Part shown: positions 9,049 through 16,543 of the stretch, one piece after another
Position numbering within the stretch: the stretch's first letter is position 1
Layout of the letters: each line of letters begins with the position of its first letter
Source: an uncultured Bacteroidota bacterium
Lineage (GTDB): Bacteria; Bacteroidota; Bacteroidia; Bacteroidales; P3
Reading direction: 5' to 3'
NCBI GenBank assembly: GCA_902790215.1
Contig: CADAQX010000012.1
Coordinates: 1 to 53,813 of the forward strand
DNA: 53,813 bases
Made by a program: the position numbers and the translations under genes
Notes under the pieces: generated by a model
The model's database searches: none
Told to the model about the DNA's origin: nothing
Seen by the model: the letters and a program-made list of their open reading frames with translations, nothing else

Positions 9049-9085
9049 AGTAAGTAATTTATTTTAGATTGTTAATAAATACAGA

Positions 9086-10297
9086 TTAAGCCTCGACATG
9101 GTGGGGCTCGTGGACGGCCATGCCAATGTAGAGGGCGGAGAGCATGGTGAACACAAAGGCCTGGATGTAGGCGACCAAGCACTCCAGCACGCTGATGAAC
9201 ACGCTGAAGACCACCGAGATTACAGACACACCGGCACCCACTCCCATGGAGATGGTGTTGCTGATGATGAAGATGATGACCACAAAGCCAAGTATGACGA
9301 TATGTCCAGCCGTCATATTGGCAAATAGACGAATCATCAGAACAATGGGCTTGGTGAAGACACCCACAAGTTCGACAATCGGCATGAGCGGGAAAATCTT
9401 GAGCCATGCAGGCACGCCCGGCGTGTTGAAGATGTCCACCCAGTAGTGCTTGTTGCCGCTGAGGTTGGTGATGAGGAAAGTGATGACTGCCAGGGTGGCT
9501 GTCACGGCAAGGTTACCCGTCACATTGGCACCGGCAGGGAAGAACGGTATCAAGCCCATGCAGTTGGTGAAGAAGATGAAGAAGAAAAGCGTGAGCATGT
9601 AGGGCAGGTATTTCTCATAGTGCTTCTCCCCTATCATGGGCCGCACGATACTGTCGCGCACAAAGACGACCAGCATCTCCACAAGCGACTGCAGACCTTT
9701 GGGAGCCTGGTTCTCGCGTTTCTTGTAGCCTTTCTTGGCCACCATGACAATGACAATCAGCAGGACAACGATAATCATGATGGCAGCGGGCACCTTGGTG
9801 ATGGAGAAGTCCAACGGTTTCACCACCTTGCCGGCTTCGTCAAGCAACGGTTGGCCAGCCTCGTCCACACAGATAATCTCCTCTTTCTCGATGCCGCCGC
9901 CCACAAGACGATAGCCTTTATAATCGGCATGGCCATGATGGAACTTGGAGGACATGAAGACATCCAGGTGTCCATTATTGATAAGGATTACCGGCAGGGG
10001 AATGGCGACAGCATGCTCCTTGCCCGACTTGTCGAAATAGTCAAACATATGCCACGAATGGGCGTCGGTGACGTGTCCGATAATGGTTGAACCGGGATTG
10101 AATCCCTCTTCAGCCTCAGACGGCTCTTCGGCAGCCACTTCGTCCGCGGCAAAAATGTCTTCACTCTCGAAATCATCCATCGCCAACATTTCGGCAGAGA
10201 AGTCGTCGTCGGAAGCCAATTCAATAAACTCCGTTGCAGTGGCATGCACTGCGGTCAAGAGCATTAATGAAAACAGGAAAGCGATTGTCTTTTTCAT
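9086..10297 (-). CDS. atpB: F0F1 ATP synthase subunit a, with long N-terminal extension
   Basis: A 403-residue integral membrane subunit of the F0 proton channel. The essential arginine is R323 within MIRLFANMTAGH. Transmembrane helices run from about 170 to 395. It begins with a signal-like segment (1-20), then an acidic stretch (about 24-66) and a soluble region (about 70-165); an N-terminal extension is known in Bacteroidetes subunit a, but the acidic run looks enlarged. No atpE, atpF, atpH, atpA or atpG follows; the next gene is pgk. A ribbon-helix-helix gene ends 21 bp upstream. The isolated position is unusual, because atpB normally heads the F0 gene cluster. Confidence 0.96.
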   Translation of the reverse strand: MKKTIAFLFSLMLLTAVHATATEFIELASDDDFSAEMLAMDDFESEDIFAADEVAAEEPSEAEEGFNPGSTIIGHVTDAHSWHMFDYFDKSGKEHAVAIPLPVILINNGHLDVFMSSKFHHGHADYKGYRLVGGGIEKEEIICVDEAGQPLLDEAGKVVKPLDFSITKVPAAIMIIVVLLIVIVMVAKKGYKKRENQAPKGLQSLVEMLVVFVRDSIVRPMIGEKHYEKYLPYMLTLFFFIFFTNCMGLIPFFPAGANVTGNLAVTATLAVITFLITNLSGNKHYWVDIFNTPGVPAWLKIFPLMPIVELVGVFTKPIVLMIRLFANMTAGHIVILGFVVIIFIISNTISMGVGAGVSVISVVFSVFISVLECLVAYIQAFVFTMLSALYIGMAVHEPHHVEA

Positions 10298-10318
10298 CGT
10301 TATCGTATTTGAGTGTTT

Positions 10319-10585
10319 CTAATCACTGAGTTTAGAGGTGTTGTTGAAAATATCCACTTGCAGTGTGTCGAACAGTCCTAATTGATTTTGGGGCTCGGCC
10401 TTGGATGCCGCAACTTTATATTGCTTCAGGGCATCGATTACCATGCGCCGCACAGCAGCCGGGCGCGTGGTGCCGTTCTGCTGGGCAAAACGTTTCAGCA
10501 TCTCACCCTCCCTCTCGGGGAGGGTGATACTGATTTGCATGGCCTTGCGGGCTCCAACTTTCTTTTTTTTCGTATTCGCACACAT
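10319..10585 (-). CDS. Small ribbon-helix-helix-like protein
   Basis: An 88-residue protein. Residues about 16-56 (strand MQISITLP, then two helices around EGEMLKRFAQQ and TTRPAAVRRMVIDAL) fit the ribbon-helix-helix fold of CopG/Arc-type DNA-binding proteins. It has a lysine-rich N-terminus (KKKKVGARK) and a polar C-terminal tail. No toxin gene adjoins it; the next gene downstream is atpB, 21 bp away. It could be a local repressor of atpB-pgk or an orphan antitoxin-like regulator; both are inference. Confidence 0.65.
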   Translation of the reverse strand: MCANTKKKKVGARKAMQISITLPEREGEMLKRFAQQNGTTRPAAVRRMVIDALKQYKVAASKAEPQNQLGLFDTLQVDIFNNTSKLSD

Positions 10586-10600
10586 GGCGGGGAAAATTTG

Positions 10601-10690
10601 AGGGTTAAAAGGTTTAAAGGTTTAAGGGTTTAAGGGTTTGATACACTAAAACCTTAAAACCATAAAACTTTCCTCCCCTAAAACCTTAAA
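10601..10690. repeat. Inverted short-period repeat element E1 (octamer arms)
   Basis: The left arm has consecutive 8-mers GGTTAAAA, GGTTTAAA, GGTTTAAG, GGTTTAAG from 10603 to 10634. The right arm (about 10647-10690) has the inverse type (CCTTAAAACC, CTAAAACCTTAAA) with looser spacing. The core between them is only GATACACT. The element lies between the RHH start and the DUF2723 stop codon (10691-10693), which it touches. Confidence 0.8.
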
Positions 10691-13600
10691 TTAAATAGCA
10701 ATACCTTGTTGTGTCAACAATTGTTTGGCCTGCTCGGCACGCGTGCTGTCGTTCAACACACGCTCGGCAAGCTGGTTGAGGGTGTAGAGCAGTTGATAAG
10801 CCTCCTGCAGGGAACCCTTGACACCATCAGCCTTGGAGGTGCCATTATATTGCGAGAAGTAGGCAATGTCTTGGCTGTAGTACTTATAAATGCCATCCCA
10901 GATTTCAGTGGCACGTTCCACTCCGAACACATCGTAGTAGAGGTCGACCATGATAACGCTGAACTTGTCATAGGGGAAATTCTTCTGCGGGAAGAACTCA
11001 TCGCTTCTCTCAAGTATCTGACGGGCACGAACCGTATCGCCTTTCTGCACCAGTTCCCTTGCAGCGATGCAGAATGTCTGACGCTGGACGGTTCCCATGT
11101 TAACACTGACGGGGTCAACATAAATGTCGGCATTGAGATTGCCCCATTCCAGCGGATGCATCTCACCGTTTTTATCCTTATAGCCATTGATGAAATAGTT
11201 ATAGGATTCATCGGTGAACGACTGATAGGTGTACTTACCCTCGCGCTGGTCAAACAGTACGGGTTGGGAAACACTTGCCTGATAGGGTGTCAGCTTAAAG
11301 TTCATTCCATCCTGGACACAATAGTTACGAACGGGAGTAAAGACACGCTGGATGTAGTTCGGGTTCATGATATTGATATCACGCTGGAACTTATTGGTAC
11401 CGATAATGTCCAGAATCATGAGTTCATGGCGGAACAGGCTGCCTTTTTGAATCTGCCACTTGATGACAGGGTCAACCTTGTCGGCAATGGCAGCGGGAAT
11501 GACACCCTTGCTCACAAGCAACGGAATATCCAAGGTAATCTTGAAGTGATTGGTGGGCAGCACAATGGCTTCCTCGCCACGGCCGTCGCGCATTCTGAAT
11601 TTCTCAGGATGGTCACGCAGCAGAGCCAGCACATCCGACACCTCGAAGTATTCACTCGACCGGTCTTGGAGATAAATGACATCCTGCCCCAGTCCATAGA
11701 AATCTTTGGTCAGAGTGAAGGCCACGGGGTCGGAATCATACAACTTATTATACAACTGCTCCACATACCAGTACATACCCGACAGCGTATAGTTCAGGAT
11801 ACGCACATCCGTGCGGAAGCCCTCCACCTCCTGCACATACCACAGGGGGAAAGTGTCGTTGTCGCCGAAAGTGATCAGGATACCGTTTTCATCGACCGAG
11901 GCCAGATAGTTCTTGGCAAAGTCGCGGGCGGCATACTTCTCCGAGCGGTCGTGGTCGTCCCAGTTTTCAGAAGCCATCAGCACAGGAACACCGAGCATGC
12001 AAAGCACAAAGACTGCAGGCATAATCACCCTGTACAGCTTCTCCTTCTTCACCAAACGGGTAATCCAGTCGGCCAATGCCATTACGCCCAGACCAATCCA
12101 GATGGCAAAGAAACTGAACGAGCCCACAAAGGCATAGTCCCTCTCACGCGGCTGACGCGGAGGCATGTTCAGATAGATACCAATGGCAATACCCGTCATG
12201 AAGAACATGATGAAAACGATTAAAGCATCCTTCTTGTTGCGCATCACATGATAAACCAGTCCGCACAAGCCCAACAGCAGCGGCAACAGATAATAGACAT
12301 TGCGCGCCTTGTTCTCCTTCATGTGGTCGGGCAGGTTGTCCTGCGGACCGAGGCGGGCTTCGTCGATGGCCTTGATGCCGCATATCCAGTTGCCGTTCTG
12401 ATAGTCCCTGCTGCCGTTGTCATTAAAATAATGACCCTGAATGTCGTTCTGCCGACCGGCAAAGTTCCACATAAAGTAACGCCAGTACATAAAGCCCATC
12501 TGGTATTTGTGGAAAAACTTCAGGTTCTGTGAAGCGGTAGGCTTATGGTCGCCGCGGCACTTGCCAGCCCAGTACTCATAGAACTGAGGATGACGGCGGT
12601 CCTTGTCGTTGCTCCACATGCGGGGGAACACACCCGTATGGTTCTGGCGATAGATGAATTTCTGCTGATAAGAGGCAGCCACATAACGGTCGCGCCCCTT
12701 GTCATCCTTGCCACGCACATACTTGGTGTAACCCTTCTTAGCGTCTATCGGGTCGCCGGCAGTGTAGAACTGGCCCGTAAACAGCGGCGTGTCGCCATAT
12801 TGTTCACGACCCAGATAGGCACGCATGGCCACAGCATCCTTGGGCGCGTTCTCATTCAGCGGAGTGTTGGTGTTGGCACGGATTACCAACAGGAAGAAAG
12901 TGGAATAACCCAGCACCAGCATCAGAAAGCCCAGAATGGAAGCATTGACGACCGGCTTGTTCCTCTTCCTGTCCGACGTGTACCACAAACCCCACACAAT
13001 CAGAGCAGCCATAACCACAAAGAAGAAAATGGTGCCACTGTTGAACGGCAGATGGAGACTGTTGACAAAGAACACATCGAAAGCCGAATCGACATTGACA
13101 ATGCCGGGGATGATGCCCCACAGAATCAACGCCAGCAGCACCACCGAAATCACGCCGCTCCACACAAAACCCTTGAAAGTGGTTTTCGGCCACTTGCGGA
13201 AATACACCACATACACAATGGCCGGTACGGTAAGCAAGTTCAGCAAGTGCACACCAATGGCGATACCCACCAGCAGGCATATCAGCACAAGCCAGCGCAG
13301 CGAGCGGGGATCGTCGGCCTGCTCCTCCCATTTCAGGATGGCCCAGAACACCACAGAGGTGAAGAACGACGACATGGCATATACCTCGCCCTCAACAGCC
13401 GAAAACCAGAAAGTGTCGCTGAACGTGTAGGCCAAGGCACCCACAATGCCCGCTGCAAAGACTCCCCAGGTGCGGAAGTCCTTCACATCGGGATTCTTCG
13501 GGTCAGGCAACAGGTGTTTACCCAGCAGCGTGATGCTCCAGAAAAGGAACAGAATGGTGAAGCCGCTGCAGATGGCCGACATCACATTAACGGCATGGGC

Positions 13601-13819
13601 AATGTTCTCGGGCGATGAGAACATTGAGAACATACGCCCTATCAACTGGAACGAGGGGGCTCCCGGAGGGTGACCCACTTGAAGTTTCGATGCAGTGGCA
13701 ATATACTCGCCACAATCCCACCACGATGCGGTGGCCTCGGCAGTGAGGATGTAAACAACACAGGCCACCAGGCATACCACCCAGCCAATTATGTTGTTTA
13801 TCAAATGGTATTTTTTCAT
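10691..13819 (-). CDS. DUF2723 (GT117-like) membrane glycosyltransferase
   Basis: A 1042-residue protein with about 12 transmembrane helices in the first 650 residues and a large C-terminal domain outside the membrane. The N-terminal part (WWDCGEYIATASKLQVGHPP at about 33-52, then the FQLIGRMFSMF segment) is the DUF2723 signature, with the acidic residues DCGE in the position expected for lipid-linked-sugar transferases. The family is classed with glycosyltransferases related to protein O-mannosyltransferases and is common in Bacteroidetes; substrate is unknown. The gene follows arginine deiminase by 38 bp. The C-terminal region (about 900-1042) is helical and repeat-like. Confidence 0.88.
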   Translation of the reverse strand: MKKYHLINNIIGWVVCLVACVVYILTAEATASWWDCGEYIATASKLQVGHPPGAPSFQLIGRMFSMFSSPENIAHAVNVMSAICSGFTILFLFWSITLLGKHLLPDPKNPDVKDFRTWGVFAAGIVGALAYTFSDTFWFSAVEGEVYAMSSFFTSVVFWAILKWEEQADDPRSLRWLVLICLLVGIAIGVHLLNLLTVPAIVYVVYFRKWPKTTFKGFVWSGVISVVLLALILWGIIPGIVNVDSAFDVFFVNSLHLPFNSGTIFFFVVMAALIVWGLWYTSDRKRNKPVVNASILGFLMLVLGYSTFFLLVIRANTNTPLNENAPKDAVAMRAYLGREQYGDTPLFTGQFYTAGDPIDAKKGYTKYVRGKDDKGRDRYVAASYQQKFIYRQNHTGVFPRMWSNDKDRRHPQFYEYWAGKCRGDHKPTASQNLKFFHKYQMGFMYWRYFMWNFAGRQNDIQGHYFNDNGSRDYQNGNWICGIKAIDEARLGPQDNLPDHMKENKARNVYYLLPLLLGLCGLVYHVMRNKKDALIVFIMFFMTGIAIGIYLNMPPRQPRERDYAFVGSFSFFAIWIGLGVMALADWITRLVKKEKLYRVIMPAVFVLCMLGVPVLMASENWDDHDRSEKYAARDFAKNYLASVDENGILITFGDNDTFPLWYVQEVEGFRTDVRILNYTLSGMYWYVEQLYNKLYDSDPVAFTLTKDFYGLGQDVIYLQDRSSEYFEVSDVLALLRDHPEKFRMRDGRGEEAIVLPTNHFKITLDIPLLVSKGVIPAAIADKVDPVIKWQIQKGSLFRHELMILDIIGTNKFQRDINIMNPNYIQRVFTPVRNYCVQDGMNFKLTPYQASVSQPVLFDQREGKYTYQSFTDESYNYFINGYKDKNGEMHPLEWGNLNADIYVDPVSVNMGTVQRQTFCIAARELVQKGDTVRARQILERSDEFFPQKNFPYDKFSVIMVDLYYDVFGVERATEIWDGIYKYYSQDIAYFSQYNGTSKADGVKGSLQEAYQLLYTLNQLAERVLNDSTRAEQAKQLLTQQGIAI

Positions 13820-13857
13820 AAAGAATTATTAGATTGTTAGTTTTTAGACTTTCGTTA

Positions 13858-15123
13858 TTATTGTCCAACAGGCTCTCTGTTTATCGGCATTGTCATGCAC
13901 CTTGCACCTCCGCCGGCACGGGGCAGTTCGCTGGCCTTGAAGGTGACAACAAACTTGTCGTACGACTTCATGTCCACTTTGCCACAGCACACATCGTCGG
14001 CATCCAAAACCGAGAATCCAGCTTTTGAAAGGCTTTCAATTGTATTAACATTGCGCTCATACCCGATTACCTTTCCGTCGCCTAGGGCGAAGAAGTTAGC
14101 CCCGCTGTGCCACTGCTCACGGTCTTGATACCATCTATCTGTGCCGCCACAATAGACCGGCTCCATGTCCATGCCACAGGCCTTCAATCCCTCAAGAATG
14201 TTGGGGTACTCGTGGCTTTTTATCTTCCCATTGTCGCACTCAAGCAGTGTGGTTGCCATGCTCGAGAAGATACCTGTTTTCTCTATCATGGGCTGGTACA
14301 CCATGTTTTGGTGACTGCCAAGAAATGTATGGACCATGTCGAGGTGGATGAATGAATCGGGCTTATGCGGCAACTCCTGAACCAAGATGCGGAACGAGGG
14401 GCGCTCGCTAGCAAACTTCTCTGCCAGGTACATTATACCCTTGTGATTGGTTCGGATACCCATGCCGATGCACAACAGGTTGGGAGAAGCCACCTGCACA
14501 TCGCCGCCCTCGGTGCGTGCATTGGAGTTGGCATCCTTGGCGCAGAATGTGTCTGCACGGAAATAATCCTCAAAGATTGTCTTATAAATCAACGTTTCAC
14601 GCTCACGGACATGGAATGACATCGAATTGATAAGCACACTCTCATACACCGAAGACGACGCATCGCGGGTAAAAAAGAGGTTATAAAGCGGCTTCAATGT
14701 GTAGCGCTCATCGCGGAAACGGTCGGGGTCGGTGTCGTCATGGTACGGGACACCCTCAATCAGTTCCTCGGCCAGCCGACGGCTTTCGTGGGTCATCAAC
14801 TCGTCAACCAGGTGCTGGCAGCCATCAATCTGGCAGCTTTGTGTCACCAAACGCTGGCGGACATCGTCATTGTCCATCAAGTCGGCAAGTATATCCTCAA
14901 CATAGTAAACCTTCGTCCACTTCTCAAACACCCCGCGGAAAGCATCATACTCTTTGTCTACAATATGCTTGCTGAGAATATCGCTATACAGGGCATCCGC
15001 AGCGTTATAAGGGGTCATCCGCTCTATCTCTATACCTGGACGGTGAAGCAGTACAGCATTCAAACGGCCATACTCGCTCGAAACATTCACAGTGGTTTTA
15101 TTCGTATCAGTACTATCTGTCAT
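13858..15123 (-). CDS. arcA: Arginine deiminase
   Basis: A 421-residue cytosolic enzyme that hydrolyses L-arginine to citrulline and ammonia. The catalytic set is complete: D154 in FTRD, E205 in EGGD, H260 and D262 in HLDMVHT, and the nucleophile C409 in GGGARCMTMP. Length is normal. No ornithine carbamoyltransferase, carbamate kinase or arginine antiporter adjoins, so this is not a full arc operon here; ammonia release for acid resistance, or nitrogen supply, is possible. A -7 element lies at 15195-15202 and an 11-bp inverted repeat at 15222-15264 sits just upstream of it. The symbol is by family. Confidence 0.92.
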   Translation of the reverse strand: MTDSTDTNKTTVNVSSEYGRLNAVLLHRPGIEIERMTPYNAADALYSDILSKHIVDKEYDAFRGVFEKWTKVYYVEDILADLMDNDDVRQRLVTQSCQIDGCQHLVDELMTHESRRLAEELIEGVPYHDDTDPDRFRDERYTLKPLYNLFFTRDASSSVYESVLINSMSFHVRERETLIYKTIFEDYFRADTFCAKDANSNARTEGGDVQVASPNLLCIGMGIRTNHKGIMYLAEKFASERPSFRILVQELPHKPDSFIHLDMVHTFLGSHQNMVYQPMIEKTGIFSSMATTLLECDNGKIKSHEYPNILEGLKACGMDMEPVYCGGTDRWYQDREQWHSGANFFALGDGKVIGYERNVNTIESLSKAGFSVLDADDVCCGKVDMKSYDKFVVTFKASELPRAGGGARCMTMPINREPVGQ

Positions 15124-15194
15124 ATATACAATTTAAATGTTACATATTGTATTGCAGGGCATTCACCCAACAATACCACACTTTGCACATTCTG

Positions 15195-15202
15195 CAAATA
15201 TA
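15195..15202 (-). promoter_or_regulatory. Candidate -7 element for arginine deiminase
   Basis: TATATTTG on the minus strand, extended GTATATTTGC, about 72 bp upstream of the start. A TTTG lies only 14 bp upstream (15217-15220), shorter than the usual 18-21 bp spacing. Confidence 0.5.
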
Positions 15203-15221
15203 CGAAATTTTTTCGACAAAT

Positions 15222-15264
15222 CGCATTAATCGATATTTTTTTTCTCATGTATACGATTAATGCG
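15222..15264. promoter_or_regulatory. Inverted repeat upstream of the arginine deiminase promoter
   Basis: CGCATTAATCG (15222-15232) is exactly inverted as CGATTAATGCG (15254-15264) around a 21-nt T-rich loop. It lies just upstream of the -33 region, so it is a candidate binding site for a dimeric regulator. The stretch from 15265 to 15338 holds nothing else I recognise. Confidence 0.5.
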
Positions 15265-15338
15265 TCAACGGCACGCTACAAATCAGTATGATTACCAATC
15301 CTGCCGTTAGCAAATGTGAACCGATGTACGACAGAATA

Positions 15339-15535
15339 AACCCAAATCGGTCATTAGGCCGACATTTATATCCTTTCTCGCTTTTTCAGGTCTCTTTATG
15401 CCATATCAGCATTTCTTTCGGCATCTTGTCCACATCCCTGTCTCGCCGTAGCCCGCTACGCCTTCGCCAGCGATATGGTCAATCTGCTCGAAACAAATAC
15501 TAATCTGGCATAAATCCTAATGACCGATTTGGGAT
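15339..15535 (+). mobile_element. 197-bp palindromic MITE-like element, copy 2
   Basis: Same length, order and orientation as copy 1. The final bases differ (GGGAT in place of GGGTT), and the element runs straight into the A-tract that forms the T-run of the terminator at 15536-15568. The central hairpin carries AGCGATATGG where copies 1 and 3 have AGCGATGYGG. Confidence 0.85.
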
Positions 15536-15568
15536 AAAAAAACCGGCACCCGTGGACGGTATGCCGGT
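15536..15568 (-). terminator. Intrinsic terminator of the beta-barrel gene
   Basis: Stem ACCGGCA (15542-15548) with TGCCGGT (15562-15568), plus an inner CCG/CGG pair, followed on the minus strand by a run of seven T (15542-15536). It ends exactly where the palindromic element begins. Confidence 0.88.
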
Positions 15569-15594
15569 AATTCTTTTATATCAAACACTAACTA

Positions 15595-16308
15595 TCAGCG
15601 GATGGGGAACTGGTAGCCGACAGTGAGCAACAAGGCAAAGTTGTTGCCCATGGGCACTGTGGCATTCTCATCAACACCGTTGATACGCTTGAGTGCATCG
15701 GGAGTCTCGGCAACGGCAAGGAAGCCATAGTCGAGCTGCAGCATGACGGAGAGATCCTGGTGCTCATAGCCTACACCGAGCAGGAAATCGACGTCGAGCC
15801 TGTTGGCGAAGTTGAAGACCGGCTCATTTATCTCATAGTTCCATGCCTCTTGAGGAAGACCACGCGAGAATTTCTTGTCATAGAAATTACCCAACAAACC
15901 CACATTGACTGCAGGACCGATAGAAAGCAGAGCAAAATGGCCGGGTTCACGAATGGGCATTTCATAGTGGAAGGTGGCTAAAATGGGTATCTGAGCATAC
16001 CATGCATCGTAATAGCCTTCGCGGATGGACATGGCCATCTCAAGCACTTCCCTGAAATTGGAACCACGACGGACGAGATTGAGCCCCGTCTGCAGATAAA
16101 AATTCTCGGCCAAAAGGGATTGCGACTGAGTAAAACCAAAGGAGACAAAACCACCGATATTGGCGGCCAAAATGGGTGAATTGATTGCCAAATCATCAAC
16201 ATGTGTTGCGATGCCGACACCAGCGCGCACACCATAGTTGATGAACTGTGCACGCGAGGTAGCCGAGAAGGCGACTACGAGGGTCAGGAGTATCAGAATC
16301 TTCTTCAT
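15595..16308 (-). CDS. Outer-membrane beta-barrel protein
   Basis: A 237-residue protein with a signal peptide (MKKILILLTLVVAFSATSRA, cleavage before QFINYG) followed by amphipathic beta strands (GVRAGVGIATHV, LLGVGYEHQDLSVMLQLDYG) and an ending strand, LLLTVGYQFPIR, typical of PorT-like barrels. The ATG at 16308 was preferred to one 8 codons upstream because it begins the signal peptide. A -7 element lies at 16330-16337 and a strong terminator follows. It is a single-gene unit with unknown function. Confidence 0.78.
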   Translation of the reverse strand: MKKILILLTLVVAFSATSRAQFINYGVRAGVGIATHVDDLAINSPILAANIGGFVSFGFTQSQSLLAENFYLQTGLNLVRRGSNFREVLEMAMSIREGYYDAWYAQIPILATFHYEMPIREPGHFALLSIGPAVNVGLLGNFYDKKFSRGLPQEAWNYEINEPVFNFANRLDVDFLLGVGYEHQDLSVMLQLDYGFLAVAETPDALKRINGVDENATVPMGNNFALLLTVGYQFPIR

Positions 16309-16329
16309 ATTGCTCGGAATAAAATCGTG

Positions 16330-16337
16330 CAAAAATA
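16330..16337 (-). promoter_or_regulatory. Candidate -7 element for the beta-barrel gene
   Basis: TATTTTTG on the minus strand within GTATTTTTGC, 22 bp upstream of the ATG, with an A-tract just upstream. No -33 TTTG at the usual distance. Confidence 0.5.
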
Positions 16338-16366
16338 CGACTTTTTTTTGATTTATCGTGTTTTTT

Positions 16367-16542
16367 GAATGTTTGAATGTGTAAATGCTTGAATGCTTGA
16401 ATGCTTAAATGTGTGAATGTGTAAATGTAAGATGTTGATATGTTGATACGTTGATATGATACGAGTCGTATAAACTTATCAACTTATCAACGGACAACGA
16501 ATTAAAATAATCAAGCAATCAGACAATCAGGCAATCAACAGG
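16367..16542. repeat. Inverted short-period repeat element E2 (nested octamer arms)
   Basis: The left arm is eight consecutive 8-mers from 16367 to 16430 (GAATGTTT, GAATGTGT, AAATGCTT, GAATGCTT twice, AAATGTGT, GAATGTGT, AAATGTAA). The middle (16431-16490) holds a second inverted pair, GTTGATA repeats against TTATCAAC repeats, around the palindrome ATACGAGTCGTAT. The right arm (16511-16542) is TCAAGCAA, TCAGACAA, TCAGGCAA, TCAACAGG. The right end lies next to the stop codon of the DPP IV gene (16544). Confidence 0.8.
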
Positions 16543-16543
16543 G

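Noticed and set aside
10706-13618. Long plus-strand frames opposite the DUF2723 gene
   Set aside because: Antisense to a clear membrane protein gene; they have no recognisable domain and result from G/C-rich codon bias.
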